From: Isoetes taiwanensis
Taxonomy: Eukaryota; Streptophyta; Lycopodiopsida; Isoetales; Isoetaceae
Reading direction: 5' to 3'
Assembly (NCBI GenBank): GCA_021234155.1
Contig: JAJEKV010000001.1
Coordinates: forward strand, 25,657,189-25,721,188
Length of the DNA stretch: 64,000 nt
Position numbers and translations under genes: made by a program. Positions 24,150-36,079 of this stretch are shown here, piece by piece. The first letter of the stretch is position 1; every line of letters begins with the position of its first letter. The notes under the pieces were generated by a model. That model was not told the DNA's origin and made no database searches. It saw only the letters and a program-made list of their open reading frames with translations.

Positions 24150-24346
24150 CAATGGATGGAAAAGGCAAGGGTTTGTAAATAAAAGGTTTGGAAAAAAAAA
24201 AGTGAAGGGCCATAAAACAAGAAAAAGAACAAGGGATAAAAATCAACGGGGGAATAAAGGCATGGAGACTAAAAAAGGATCACATGGGGTATGGGACCAC
24301 ATGGGCAACGAATAGACAAAACAAAAAAAAAAAAAAAAAAAAAAAA
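24150..24346 (+). repeat. A-rich tract ending in a ~26-base poly(A) run
   Basis: It carries ggcaatggatgg/aaaagg-like words, then gcaacgaatagacaaaac followed by an A run to 24346. The same gcaacgaatagacaaaac word occurs at about 34354-34371, also before an A run, and a related one at 29254, so this is a recurring tail sequence. Confidence 0.65.
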
Positions 24347-26257
24347 ACCTTCTAGTCTTGACTAAGTCCCAGACATAGTCAAAACATTCGTCTCAATAAA
24401 TCTATTCAGATAGTATCAAGAGCCAATTTGCAGCCTTGAGAACAAAATCAGGTGTGCATATTATTCCCAAGCAATGACTAGGTCCAGATTTTGTATTGAT
24501 CATAACCAATGAGTTTAGAACTTTTTTAGAATCATAATTATAACCTAATGTCATGTAACACTCTAAACATAATCATATGGCAATGCCCTTATATTTCAAC
24601 AGAACAGTTCCATACATATTACAAGATAAACCATGGATATTCGACAAATGGAGTCAAATACCATTGATTTTTAGTTCACAAATGAACATTCAATAACTGA
24701 AAAACTTGCATCATTTCTTTACATAATGCATGCAGACCTTAACCAGCCAATGCTTACTGCATGCAGACCATAAGCATAGTCCGAAAGTACATGGGGCAGT
24801 TGATAGTAGCAAATAGCAAGCAAAAATTACTTACATTTGTCATTGTATACAAGATTTGCTTGAATATACTAACTTGCATTTGATATAACTTCAAAACAAA
24901 GAGCAAGAAGTTCGGTTACCTGCAGTAGAACCAAAGGACAGTTAGCCTTAAGAGGGTAAAAGCCTAAGCTACTAACAGGGTAAGCTATGAACTTCTTGGG
25001 TTTAACACCCTTCACCTTGATAGAAGTTTCCCCTAAATGGGCCAAATATTTTGTTAGAATGCAAAATGAAAAAATGTAAACAAATGTAGCTTTGCATTCT
25101 TGGTTTTCAAGATGAGTGCTTCCCCGTTAGTGGACCTGCTCCCCAATCGTAAAAGCATCATGCTCAATACACACTTTGTGATCCTTTAAAGCATTTAATA
25201 ACTTATATCACTAGGTTAACTACATCCAAATCTGCATTACATAGTCACCTTTAATGGCTTGACATGCGGCGGCAGCATAATGAGTGGTGATAATTTTAGC
25301 AAATGAACATTATCAATTTAGTTCATGCAAAGGAGCGATAGATCTATCACTTGTGCACAAATGACCTTAAACATATCATAATGCAGCATTAATTTCAGAG
25401 ATAAACAGGGCTAATAAGCCATGCCAACAAATATGATGTAAAGGACTTAAATCAAAAGATATAACCTGATGGGGCTTGAATTTGAATGTATGCCCCAAAG
25501 ATACTGCTCCAAGTTGCCATTGCTTTTGCTAATAGAATCCTCCTTTCTATAATACTTGGGAATAAGATTGCTTGAGAATAAGATCAGCACCACCGACTTG
25601 CTCGGAAAAACTAGATCCATGATTGATTTGTTCAGTCCAGAACCTGACATGCCAAGATCCCTTCTTCGGCTAAAGCCGTAAGATGAACAAATCGAAGTTT
25701 GCGAGATCCGGAAGAGCCCCGCGAGAATCGCGCCTGTCTCTTCTTATATTCCTTGTATCTTGCAGCATCAAAGGTATCCTTGCATGCTTGAGCTCTGCTT
25801 GCATGCCCTTGGCAGTTCGGTAGCCCTACTTGCATGCCCTTGCGGCTCGGCTCTTATCTGTGAGTTAGGCCAGGTCGTAGAGCAAATCTTGGCAACCCTA
25901 ATTCGTTGCTTTGTCTTATCCAAGCCATAATTTTCATTTTTAATTAAGTGTAACCTACATCTTAGGTCAAAAAAGTTATCTTATCTGCATGCCATATTTT
26001 TCTTTTTTTCTTTTCAAAGCCAATAACTGCAAATCTACAACAGTTTGTAGTTACCTTAGTGTTGGACCTCCATATGTGTATAACAACATAAGTCTCTATC
26101 TAGCTTGCCAGTTCATTTTTTGCTTTTCATTCCAAGTACTTGCCTTTGCAATATTCCCAGAGTTGGTTCTCAACTTTGGGTGTTTGTGTCACTACAACCA
26201 TTTTTCCATTCCAGAGCTATTTACTATAACATGACTCTGATGATCATGGTTAATAAA
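24347..26257 (+). repeat. 1.9-kb direct duplication, copy 1
   Basis: Nearly identical to 27276-29193. The outer parts (about 24347-24900 and 25850-26257) match almost base for base; the middle 950 bases differ by many one-base indels and CG-versus-CA/TG changes. The unit begins right after an A run and ends with taataaa. It has no long ORF; its minus strand carries a short frame at 25835-25632 that differs in the second copy. The nature of the unit is unknown: a retroposed transcript and a segmental duplication are both possible. Confidence 0.9.
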
Positions 26258-26341
26258 AAAAGCCTTCCTCCAACCGCGGTTTGGGGGCCACTTTATTTCC
26301 TTAACAGAAAACGTCAGTATATTGTTTGTTACAACAAGGAG

Positions 26342-26373
26342 AGTAGGGCCCTGTTGTAACAATGGGCCCTACC
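26342..26373. repeat. Short hairpin gtagggccc/gggccctac
   Basis: The arms flank tgttgtaacaat, and an outer word tgttacaaca just upstream can pair with it too. It is small and may be the tip of an eroded element between the two copies of the 1.9-kb unit. Confidence 0.5.
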
Positions 26374-26428
26374 CTCACCGTTTTATAGTTTTGTTTAACT
26401 CAAAAATGTATGAATATGTACTTACAGT

Positions 26429-26512
26429 AGCTTTTTAAGTATCATCACCATGTTTGCACCATGTCTGTCTAGCTTTTTAAGTATCATCACCATGTTTGCA
26501 CCATGTCTGTCT
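26429..26512 (+). repeat. 42-bp perfect tandem pair
   Basis: A unit beginning agctttttaagtatcatc and ending gtctgtct is repeated twice head to tail. Confidence 0.85.
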
Positions 26513-26639
26513 GGTTGTCAAGGATTCCTGGAGTCTCTGCTTCCTGGATTCAATAATATCTTTTTTTGCAAAGCTATTCATGGCAAATTCTTGCAATGTC
26601 AGCCATATGGCAAATTGACATGCTATGATTCTTTTTGTT

Positions 26640-27120
26640 GCTCAAGCTACAAATGTCAGCTTGGCAATTTGTTTTGAGTGAACGGAAAAATCTCACTTTT
26701 CCTGTACCACGTGCTTAGATATTTTAAGTCATCCTCATAATCAGGACTATTAGGTCTTATCAGAGCCATATTTGCTTCACATTTGTGGCAGATGATAGAA
26801 TATTTTGTACTTCAAAACTAGAGTTGTCCGTCTAGCACTCATTGTATTTGAATAAGCACCGGTTTCTTGATTCTTTGGTCCATTGATTGTTGCAATTGTC
26901 ATCATCCTCTTGGACGTCAGCTACAAATGTCAGCTTGGCATTTTGCTTAGATATATTCAGTGGAAGAAAAACCCTTCATAATCAGGACAAATTAGGTCTG
27001 ATCAGAGCCATGTCTGCAGATAATAGTATAGTTTGAATTGCATATATAGGATAATCCACGTTGCACTCCTTGTATTTGAGTAAGACTGGTTCTATTATTC
27101 AGTGGTCGTTGATGTCATCC
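26640..27120 (+). repeat. Diverged tandem pair, ~210-265 bp unit
   Basis: The two units (about 26645-26905 and 26918-27120) share gctacaaatgtcagcttggc, then taatcaggac..attaggtct and atcagagccat, then tgtatttga.taag in the same order. The spacer between the two 1.9-kb copies therefore has its own older tandem duplication. Confidence 0.65.
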
Positions 27121-27275
27121 TCCTCCTCACATTAGAGTTGGGGATGATTTGCTTTTTCCTAAAACACGTATACAAAGTAAGTTAATATGTAGATAAGTAA
27201 ATCAGAAAATACACCTGAACATAAGACCATAGCCACAGTCTTTGGTTAAACCAAAGAGCTGAGTTAAGCAAAAAA

Positions 27276-29193
27276 ACCTTCTAGTCTTGACTAAGTCCCA
27301 GACATAGTCAAAACATTCGTCTCAATAAATCTATTCAGATAGTATCAAGAGCCAATTTGCAGCCTTGAGAACAAAATCAGGTGTGCATATTATTCCCAAG
27401 CAATGACTAGGTCCAGATTTTGTATTGATCATAACCAATGAGTTTAGAACTTTTTTAGAATCATAATTATAACCTAATGTCATGTAACACTCTAAACATA
27501 ATCATATGGCAATGCCCTTATATTTCAACAGAACAGTTCCATACATATTACAAGATAAACCATGGATATTCGACAAATGGAGTCAAATACCATTGATTTT
27601 TAGTTCACAAATGAACATTCAATAACTGAAAAACTTGCATCATTTCTTTACATAATGCATGCAGACCTTAACCAGCCAATGCTTACTGCATGCAGACCAT
27701 AAGCATAGTCTGAGTACATGGGACAGTTGATAGTAGCAAATAGCAAGCAAAAATTACTTACATTTGTCATTGTATACAAGATTTGCTTGAATATACTAAC
27801 TTGCATTTGATATAACTTCAAAACAAAGAGCAAGAAGTTCGGTTACCTGCAGTAGAACCAAAGGACAGTTAGCCTTAAGAGGGTAAAAGCCTAAGCTACT
27901 AACAGGTAAGCTATGAACTTCTTGGGTTTAACACCCTTCACCTTGATAGAAGTTTCCCTAAATGGGCCAAATATTTTGTTAGAATGCAAAATGAAAAAAA
28001 TGTAAACAAATGTAGCTTTGCATTCTTGGTTTTCAAGATGAGTGCTTCCCGTTAGTGGACCTGCTCCCAATCGTAAAGCATCATGCTCAATACACACTTT
28101 GTGATCCTTTAAAGCATTTAATAACTTATATCACTAGGTTAACTACATCCAAATCTGCATTACATAGTCACCTTTAATGGCTTGACATGTGCGGCAGCAT
28201 AATGAGTGGTGATAATTTTAGCAAATGAACATTATCAATTTAGTTCATGCAGTGAGCAGTAGATCTATCACTTCTGTGCACAAATGACCTTAAACATATC
28301 ATAATGCAGCATTAATTTCAGAGATAAACAGGCTAATAAGCCATGCCAACAAATATGATGTAAAGGACTTAAATCAAAAGATATAACCTGATGGGGCTTG
28401 AATTTGAATGTGGCGTCCCAGCATACTGCTCCAAGTTGCCATTGCTTTTGCTAATAGAATCCTCCTTTCTATAATACTTGGGAATAAGATTGCTTGAGAA
28501 TAAGATCAGCACCACTGACTTGCTCAGGAAAACTAGATCCATGATTGATTTGTTCAGTCCAGGAACTGACATGCCAAGATCCCCTTCTTCTGGCTAAAGC
28601 TGTAAGATGAACAAATCGAAGTTTGCAGATCCAGAAGAGCCCTGGCAGAATGCGCTGTCTCTTCTTATATTCCTTGTATCTTGCAGCATCAAAGGTATCC
28701 TTGCATGCTTGGAGCTCTGCTTGCATGCCCTTGGCAGTTCGGTAGCCCTACTTGCATGCCCTTGCGGCTCGGCTCTCATGGCTCGGCTCTTATCTGTGAG
28801 TTAGGCCAGGTCGTAGAGCAAATCTTGGCAACCCTAATTCGTTGCTTTGTCTTATCCAAGCCATAATTTTCATTTTTAATTAAGTGTAACCTACATCTTA
28901 GGTCAAAAAAGTTATCTTATCTGCATGCCATATTTTTCTTTTTTTCTTTTCAAAGCCAATAACTGCAAATCTACAACAGTTTGTAGTTACCTTAGTGTTG
29001 GACCTCCATATGTGTATAACAACATAAGTCTCTATCTAGCTTGCCAGTTCATTTTTTGCTTTTCATTCCAAGTACTTGCCTTTGCAATATTCCCAGAGTT
29101 GGTTCTCAACTTTGGGTGTTTGTGTCACTACAACCATTTTTCCATTCCAGAGCTATTTACTATAACATGACTCTGATGATCATGGTTAATAAA
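27276..29193 (+). repeat. 1.9-kb direct duplication, copy 2
   Basis: Second copy of 24347-26257, separated from it by 1.0 kb. It starts after a 6-base A run and ends with taataaataaataaa plus a 12-base A run, which resembles a poly(A)-type tail. Its sequence reads more smoothly in the middle section (for example ccaggaactgacatgccaag), which suggests that copy 1 carries the errors or mutations there. Confidence 0.9.
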
Positions 29194-29814
29194 TAAATAA
29201 AAAAAAAAAAAGCAACGGTTAGAGAAAACATGGAATAGACAAATATGAAAAGCAACGAATAAACATGAAATGGAATAAACAATGGAATAAGGGTACCTAC
29301 ACACCATGGGGTTAACTTTGTTTAGTTAAAAAAAAAAAGAAAATAACTAGTAAAACATATGGTTTTTGTTAGAAAAATGGTTAAATCTAAGGGGTTAACG
29401 TTTGACAAATTGTTAGGGTTAAATTAGGTATTTAACCCCCTTTCGCATCCATTTTTGTTAAATTAAGTTTTAACAATTGGTTAACAACAGCATAACTTGT
29501 CGACGAAAACTTAATCGATGCCATATCCCTCCTTTTAATTTTGTTAACGATCGAGGCCAGCGTCGAAACGATCGAGACCGTCACCGGATTGCCGTGGCGT
29601 TGGCTCCAGGTTGAAGAATCATCAAATGTCATTACCCTGTAAGTGTTCTTCCATCATCCTGTTTTTCAAGAAACTTGTAGGTTATCGTGGCTTTTTTTTT
29701 TAACAAACCGGCCATCATACCATTACATTATCATAAATTCTGTGTTTTCCTCTCTTTGTAAATGAAGATTTAAAATTTAATGACAGAGAATAGGTTTATA
29801 GTTTTGAGGCAGAA

Positions 29815-30750
29815 GTATGCCAGTAGATTTGAAAGTGGGTTCGAGAATCTGCTCAGAAATTTCAGTTTATTTATCTATTGTTCATAAGAGCAATTATGCT
29901 CTTATGACCAAGGTTTTATCAGCTTTAAGATCCTGTCAATCATATAAAAGGAGCAAAAGAATCTCACTGAATTACAGCAATGGGAAAACAACTATCTATG
30001 CTGCGTAACTAAGGAACATGGGAGCTGGTGCCTAAACCTAAAGGCAAAAATATCATTTGAGCTGTGGGTGTTTTGCACGAAATTTCATGCTCTGATGGCA
30101 CTCTATTCAAGCATAAAACAAGGTTAGTTGCCAAAGGGTTCTTAGAAAAGAAAGGTTTTGATTACCATGATGTTTTTGCACCAATGGTTAGATTAGACAC
30201 ATCAAAAGCAGTGATTACTTTGGCAGCAGAAAAAGGCTGCCTGTTTATCAAATGGACTTCAAATCTTGCATTCTTGAATGGACATCTAGAAGAGGATCTG
30301 TACATGTGTTAACCACCTGGTTCTAAAGACAAAGATCTTCCCACTTATGCATGCAAGGTGAACAGATGGCCTTAAACAAGCACCACTCTGTTGGAACATT
30401 AAAATCAATACCTTTCTCCTGTAGCTTGGATATCAGAGATCAACAGCTGATCCTAGCCTTTACTTTGTATTTAGTAACCACCTATGTTGCTGACATGGCT
30501 CCACTGTAAAGTCATAGATGTCATGTTTTTATAGTTATACTCAGTTTACTCACTAGTCGAGCTATCCTGTGTATTTATGCATTCTTGCGTAGTTATATAG
30601 CATCTTAAGATAGTAAACTTTTCGTTATTAGAAACGAGTTCGAAAATGGTTCACTCTCACTTGTTTACTGTTCTACTGAAGAAGAAGTTTATCAAGCCAT
30701 TATCTGGGACCAATTTCACGCGTATGAAACAGATTTAGTGTGTCCCTGAT
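29815..30750 (+). pseudogene. Ty1/copia pol remains (reverse transcriptase to RNase H)
   Basis: Blocks in order: TWELVPKPKGKNII (about 30015-30060), a stop, then KHKTRLVAKGF, FDYHDVFAPMVRLDTSKAVI and FLNGHLEEDLYMC, followed at 30365 by GLKQAPLCW.IKI and STADPSLYF after a stop and shift. These are the fingers and palm of a copia reverse transcriptase. The YxDD palm motif is lost in a deletion. At about 30655-30700 LVYCSTEEEVYQAI matches the end of copia RNase H. Gag, protease and integrase are absent, so this is a short decayed piece. Confidence 0.8.
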
Positions 30751-30754
30751 ATGG

Positions 30755-30866
30755 CAGGCCTATATAAGTCATAGCACGCTTTATTGGTTCTAGAGCCAAA
30801 TTAGCTAAGCACTACTCATTTGTATCTTTCTCTCGGATTCTGTACATTGAATGCTATATTCCTACA
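30755..30866 (+). promoter_or_regulatory. TATA-containing piece, possible copia LTR remnant
   Basis: Immediately after the copia RNase H end the sequence shows ggcctatataagtc and ends with ttcctaca before a taa-rich spacer and an ATG at 30890. The position and the TATA box fit a short 3' LTR remnant, but no second LTR copy was found to prove it. Confidence 0.3.
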
Positions 30867-30869
30867 ATA

Positions 30870-32280
30870 ATAATAATTATAGTTAAGATGGCTGATGGGA
30901 ATCTAGCAAAACCTAAAGAGAAGGGCTCTGTTGCTCTTCAAACTCAGACATCTCAGACTTTCAGAATCCGATATATTGTTCTTGTACCATACAAGAAGCA
31001 GCTTAGAAGCTGCTGAGGCAGAAGAAATTATGGGACAGAAGTAGGAGCAGAAGTTAAGAGTGGATTAAGATGAGGCTGAGGAGCAGCTTGAGAGTATTGA
31101 CTCCTGGACCATTTGTCAGTCTTTGAGGAAAATAACCTAATGATTAGGATGATGCTGGCATGGAGTCAGTCATTTGTCAGCGAATTTGGGTTGTTTGTAA
31201 TGCCTCAGTACACTTACCTTTGAACATATGCTTTTGGACCTGATAATAGATGCTTTGGGCCTGATAACAGATGCTTTTGGACCTGATAACAGATGCCTCA
31301 GTACACTTGCCTTTGAACATATGCTTTGGGCACCACATGGGGTAACCATGCATTAATACATCAATATGGCCAGATCTTGATCAACCTTGACATAGCACTT
31401 CATGGCTACAGCTGTGGTGCACATGGGATAGTATACGGTACACGGTAAGATATGTTGAAGATATGTGGACCATTAAATTAAATAGGCCAGGCTAACTAGC
31501 TTTCCCAAGTGCAAGCTCACCATTGTATTCAAACTGGGTGTTGTATAAGCTTGGCATTGGCATGGGCTACTGTCTAAAGTATAAGTGAAGGATTCAGGAA
31601 TATTCAGAGTGTTGCATGAGATAGCATGTTGGGTTATACCAACTACAACGTGCTAAAAATGTTGGCACAGGAAGACTAACTCTAGCCTTGAACATATATC
31701 AATCTAGCCTATGTGGCACAAGACTAGTCTTTTGACCAAGTGCTTTTGACCATGTGCGTGGTTCACAAAATCCTCTAAGCAAAGCATGCTTCTACATTAG
31801 TGGTATCTTAGTATTTGTAACTATGAGCATATAATGTGGCGGAACAAGCTACAGGAATGCAGACATGGTATATGTGAGCCAAGAGTATGTGCACAAAGGG
31901 CCATGTCAGTATTCGTAGGATCAAACAGAGTAGTATTTTTCTATATGCTACAGAGGTACAGTCATCCTTCTAGGAGCAGCTGCTGCAATCAAATCTGCCA
32001 TCATGACTACCTCTTACATATTTGATAACATTGGCAGCAACATTTCTGAGGCAGCAATAGGCCAATTTTCTAACATTTTTGTATTTTCTCTTTATCAGTG
32101 TTTCAAAACCAAGTTTATTTATGGAATTTGTATTATGTATACAATAGAATTTGTATCAAGTATATAAAAACGATCTAGTGAATGCAATGTTATGCTGGAT
32201 ATAAAGGCTGGTTGTACTATAGATGCACATGTTCTTCTTGTACACGTTCTTCTTGTAAAACTGTTAGTAAATTCTTGGAG
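30870..32280. other. Non-coding stretch with local tandem words
   Basis: Between 31196 and 31330 the words acctgataa.agatgctt and gcctcagtacactt.cctttgaacatatgctt are each repeated two or three times. Otherwise nothing is supported. Confidence 0.45.
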
Positions 32281-32294
32281 CCAAACGACCATTA

Positions 32295-32530
32295 ACAGAT
32301 TGTTCAGATTATGAAATGACCATTAACAGATTAACTTTTGTTTTACAATGTGAAAAGCTTTTTAACAGATTTTGTTAAGTTAAAAACTAACATAACAACT
32401 CCAGTGCGAAAATATTTTTAACAAATTCTGTTATGTTAATAAATAACATAACAATCACATGTGTGAAAATCATTTTAACAGATTTCGTAATGCTAGTAAT
32501 TAACATAACAGCTAGTGTGAAAGCTCGATA
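32295..32530 (+). repeat. Degenerate ~70-bp tandem array built on taacaga/taacataaca
   Basis: About three diverged units, each with gtg.gaaaa, ttttaaca.att, gttaagtta-like and taacataaca words, in order. Such arrays are common in the subterminal parts of DNA transposons. A gttaac-rich patch also lies at 29370-29490. Confidence 0.55.
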
Positions 32531-32581
32531 AAAACAACCTTAATTTAGCATAACAAACAATTGGTTATCTTAAAATTTACT

Positions 32582-34275
32582 TGTGACGTTCCAAGTATTT
32601 ATACGGTATACATATAAATATACTGACACGTCACCCAGTATTGTAACCTAGGGGGTTGACCTAAAAGGGATTAAATTAGTCCAAGTATTTATATGGTATA
32701 TGTATAAATATATTGACACGTCACCCAGTAAAGCTACGCCACCATGGGGTATTGTAACCTAGGGGGTTGACCTAAAAGGGATTAATTTAGCTATGCTAAA
32801 TTAATTATTAAGGATAATAACCTATAATTAAGGAATTAATATCTAATTAGTTTAATTAAGTTAATTGATTACTTGGGAAGGTGCCACATGGCTAAACTCG
32901 ATTGGCCAGCATGGGAATGCTAACTTGGGCCATCAAGGTGGATCACTACCCCCATTTGACCCCAAAATCGAGCCAGGAGGAGGAGCAGCTGAGCGCCCAA
33001 GTACCTGGAACTGTGCTGAACACCCCAGTTGTTGCTGAACACCAGATTACTGAGAGATGGAGGCGCCTCATGACAATGGATCAAGTCGAAACTCGGGTTA
33101 GTAGATAATCTAGTTGATATCTTTAAGGCTAGCGCTTCAGTTAAGTTCTTTGAGTCTTCTCTGGTTGTTCTTACTTAGGATTAACCCTTCTTTGATATTT
33201 AGGATTTACATTCCAATTATGGATTATGGTTATTATGAATGGATGGATGAATCTATGAAAGTATCTCTGTTAGTCTTCCGTAAAGCAGGGATTAGAGTGG
33301 GGTAGAGACCTCTGTGCTTCATGCTTTAGTATGCTCCTAGTAGCTCCCTTAATTCCCAATTAATGCGGCCTGTGCACAAGAGACCACCGAGTCGTGGATG
33401 TTATGGAATTGCTTAGCACCAGAGAAGGGACGCAGTGATGAAGTGGGGGTGGGGTCTTGCACGAACATACAAGGCTCCTGGGACTCCTACAGTGGGCTAG
33501 GCCTGGTAGCCGGTCACGTAGAGGGCCGGGTATGGGTCTGACACTCCCTGGGTGCAGAGGTGTGACCCGTATGGGGCACCCTGTACTTTGAGTAGATTTA
33601 GGGTGAGTAAGTCGGGTATGGATGCGGGGGTCGCTGATGCGGCACGTATTCTCTAGCTCACCCATGGAACCGCTGCGATCCTGGAAGGGGATACTTCACT
33701 GACCTGCCTCATCGGACCAGGGCTTCATGAACCCTGGAGTAGGCTCGAAGGGTGATACCTTGAGTCTGCGTCTCCGGAAGGCTATAGTGATGCCATATCA
33801 TGATTCGACTCATCTGCAAAGTGTGGGGGGCGGATGGAGTGGACAACCCTAGCCAATGTTCTATGCCAGCCAACGCCATGCCAAGATTCGGTTTGCTGAT
33901 CTCTTGAGACCTAGTCGTCAGTCGATCCTCACTGGAGTCCGAGCCGGGGTAGAACCATGGGTTTGGGGTGTTTTCCCTAGTATTAAATGCATATTCTTTG
34001 TTGTTGTTGTCACGTGGATGGATGTGCCACCCCTCGTGGTGGTATCTTATGATATGATTAGGCTGTGTGCTAACATTGTATTCACGCCTCCGCGACATAG
34101 GAGCCCCATTGAAGGCGTGGGCCGAATGACCCCTCTGTGTCCTTCACTCGAGCATCTTTTTATAGATGGCCCGAGTTAGACGGAGGGCCCTGCTCGTGGC
34201 GAGTTGGTTGCCATGGGAGGGGAAAGTCCCCGTATGTATACGTCCGAGTGTCGTATATGTTCAGGGAGCGTCACA
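32582..34275 (-). mobile_element. Solo LTR (1.69 kb) with 5-bp target duplication TTACT
   Basis: It begins tgtgacgttcc and ends ggagcgtcaca, giving the TG...CA and inverted-terminal pattern of an LTR, and is flanked by TTACT at 32577-32581 and 34276-34280. It is homologous, in reverse orientation, to the LTR at 51770-53267, which has a primer-binding site. The 53267-to-51770 direction fixes LTR polarity, so this copy reads from 32582 to 34275 on the plus strand by terminus type (its tgtgacgttcc end matches the 53267 end); I list it as minus only relative to the 51770 end being placed on the left there. An internal ~90-bp tandem pair lies at 32591-32790. No coding capacity is expected. Confidence 0.85.
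32591..32790 (+). repeat. Tandem duplication inside the solo LTR
   Basis: Unit 1 (32591-32680) and unit 2 (32681-32790) share ccaagtatttata, gacacgtcacccagta and attgtaacctaggggg. Unit 2 has an extra 20 bases. The LTR at 51.8-53.3 kb has a single unit, so the duplication is specific to this copy. Confidence 0.85.
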
Positions 34276-34469
34276 TTACTTTAATTTAACCACATAGTGT
34301 GTAGGTACCCTAAATGACGAAATGAAATAAGCAATGGAAATAAACATGAAAAGCAACGAATAGACAAAACAAAGAACAAAAAAAAAAAAACATTGCAGAC
34401 TGCCGCTTCTCCGCCTCTGTTGCAGACTTCTGTTGCCCCTGCTGTTGCAAACACTCGCAGGAAAAGGGG

Positions 34470-35464
34470 GCGCGCCGGCGCACCCCATCCTTGAAGCTCT
34501 ATTTCAGGTTGCGATTTGGAGGTAATGAGTTCTCAAGTTCTTTCTCAAGTTTCGCATAGATGGGAGTCCAAGCCAAGTTGGAATAGACTGAGTAATCTCA
34601 AAATGATCAATGGCAGACCTTATGTATTCTTCAGTCACGCTCATCTTGGCTCGCTGAATCAACTTGACAGCATAAGAGAGTGGTTTTTTGATCAGTAAAT
34701 CTGCCCAGCTTATCACCGCAGGATATAGGACTATGTTTCCAACCGTTCTGAACTCAGTTACCTGCATAGTGCACACGCATTTTAGAAAGCATTATAGAAA
34801 GTGTGTCATTGTCATACAGCTCTTTCTCAAGTTCCGATTGTAGGTAATGAGTTCTGATTTCATTTTTTTATTTCTGCATATTTAAAATGCTTCAAACTGG
34901 GATGCGCGCCAGCGCACCCATCTAATGCCATCATATTTTCTTTGGCAGATCCTTTTTGCATCAACTTTGTTGGAAACAGAGCCCTTGGTATTTTGCTTTC
35001 TTGGTATTTTGCTTTCTATTTCTTTTGCTATCAAGGTTTACAAAGAAAATATCAAAGAAAATATCAGGTATGAGGTTTTAACTTGCTAGTGATTTTTATT
35101 CGGTGCTCATAAAAATGGTCTTATACCTTAAATGTACTTCTTTGTGTTGCAAAAGCCAAGGGTCTTATTGTTGTTCAGTGCTTAAACTTAACATAATCAC
35201 TATTGGATCTCAATTTCATATACCTAAATCAATAACAAACATGTGATGGCTAACAAACAACGGGCTTAAATAGTCTACGGATTGCAATGGCTAACTCACG
35301 GAACAAGTCCATAATGCATGAAGCATGTAGAACTCAAATCTGAGAAGCAGCCATACATTTTTGAACTTTTGTATTGCTAGTTTGTTTTTGTAATTTCCAG
35401 AACTAAATTTTTGTTGCTCTCAGATTTTGTTGTGCATCAATATCTGATGCGCGCCGACGCACTC
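34470..35464 (+). repeat. Three copies of a GC-rich 16-bp word
   Basis: gcgcgccggcgcaccc (34470-34485), gcgcgccagcgcaccc (34904-34919) and gcgcgccgacgcactc (35449-35464) occur in the same orientation in AT-rich DNA, 434 and 545 bases apart. No function is known to me. Confidence 0.7.
34504..34765 (-). pseudogene. Exon-like fragment of an unidentified gene
   Basis: After a good acceptor (tgcactatgcag|GTAACTGAG, minus strand) the frame reads about 84 residues of mixed, protein-like sequence containing NIVLYPAVISWADLLIKKPL and EYIRSAIDHFEITQSIPTWL before a stop at 34504. The composition and the acceptor suggest a real last exon, probably captured. I do not recognise the family, and no neighbouring exon is visible. 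Confidence 0.35.
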
Positions 35465-35587
35465 CTCTAAAAGTTGTGTAATTTATCTTCAAAAATCAGG
35501 TACTCTGACTGTCCATTGCATGTTCCACGACTACAAAAACTAATTCAATTTTGACTTTTGTAATGTTATATATGCTTTATATTTTAT

Positions 35588-36076
35588 GGTTTCAACCAGA
35601 GGACAATCATTTGACTCATTTATACCTATCGGTTTCACACCTACAAAGCGATATAGAAGAAGATTGATTGATAATAAAAGTAAGCGTTTTACAATTTTAT
35701 CTCTACTACTCTTAGCTTTTAATTTCTACATAGTTATGTATTTGTATTTTGCAGGAACTAGTGACATGGAAGAGATGAGTTCTGGAAGTGGGGATGAAGA
35801 GCTTGTAGACACATGGGAAAAAATGAAAAAAAAAGAAGAGGTGTTGCAAAAAATGTGAAAAGCAAGATCAAGGGACATGAAGGTTCTGAACAAGATGTTC
35901 AAGATACAACACAAAATAAGAAGGGACAAACAAACACTAGAGATATCAAAGAACTGAACCACCAAGATGAGAGTGCAACAGTAGAAGAAAATCAATTTCA
36001 GCGGAAGATTCCAGTGGTAAAATTTTTGAAGGATGTTGTAGCCAAAGCTATGCAAAATGTCAAAAGGTTAATGTAA
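35588..36076 (+). pseudogene. Two-exon acidic/basic small gene, frameshifted
   Basis: Exon 1 starts with ATG at 35588 (MVSTRGQSFDSF, then a basic patch) and ends at a GTAAGC donor near 35681. Exon 2 begins after ttttgcag at about 35756 with TSDMEEMSSGSGDEE. In the A9 run at about 35825-35835 the frame must change to continue into a lysine-rich stretch (VAKNVKSKIKGHEGSEQD) that ends at 36076. The charged, low-complexity product is of unknown function. The shift in the homopolymer could be decay or a sequencing error. Confidence 0.45.
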
Positions 36077-36079
36077 TGA

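Noticed and set aside
26190-26210. cactacaa word in both copies of the duplication
   Set aside because: Resembles a CACTA tip for only eight bases, with no following gaaat and no palindrome.
25989-26234. 81-codon frame present identically in both copies of the 1.9-kb duplication (also 28925-29170)
   Set aside because: Identity simply reflects the duplication; composition is low in charged residues and no homology is recognised.
33360-34179. Frames of 100-130 codons on both strands
   Set aside because: They fall inside the solo LTR, which is non-coding.
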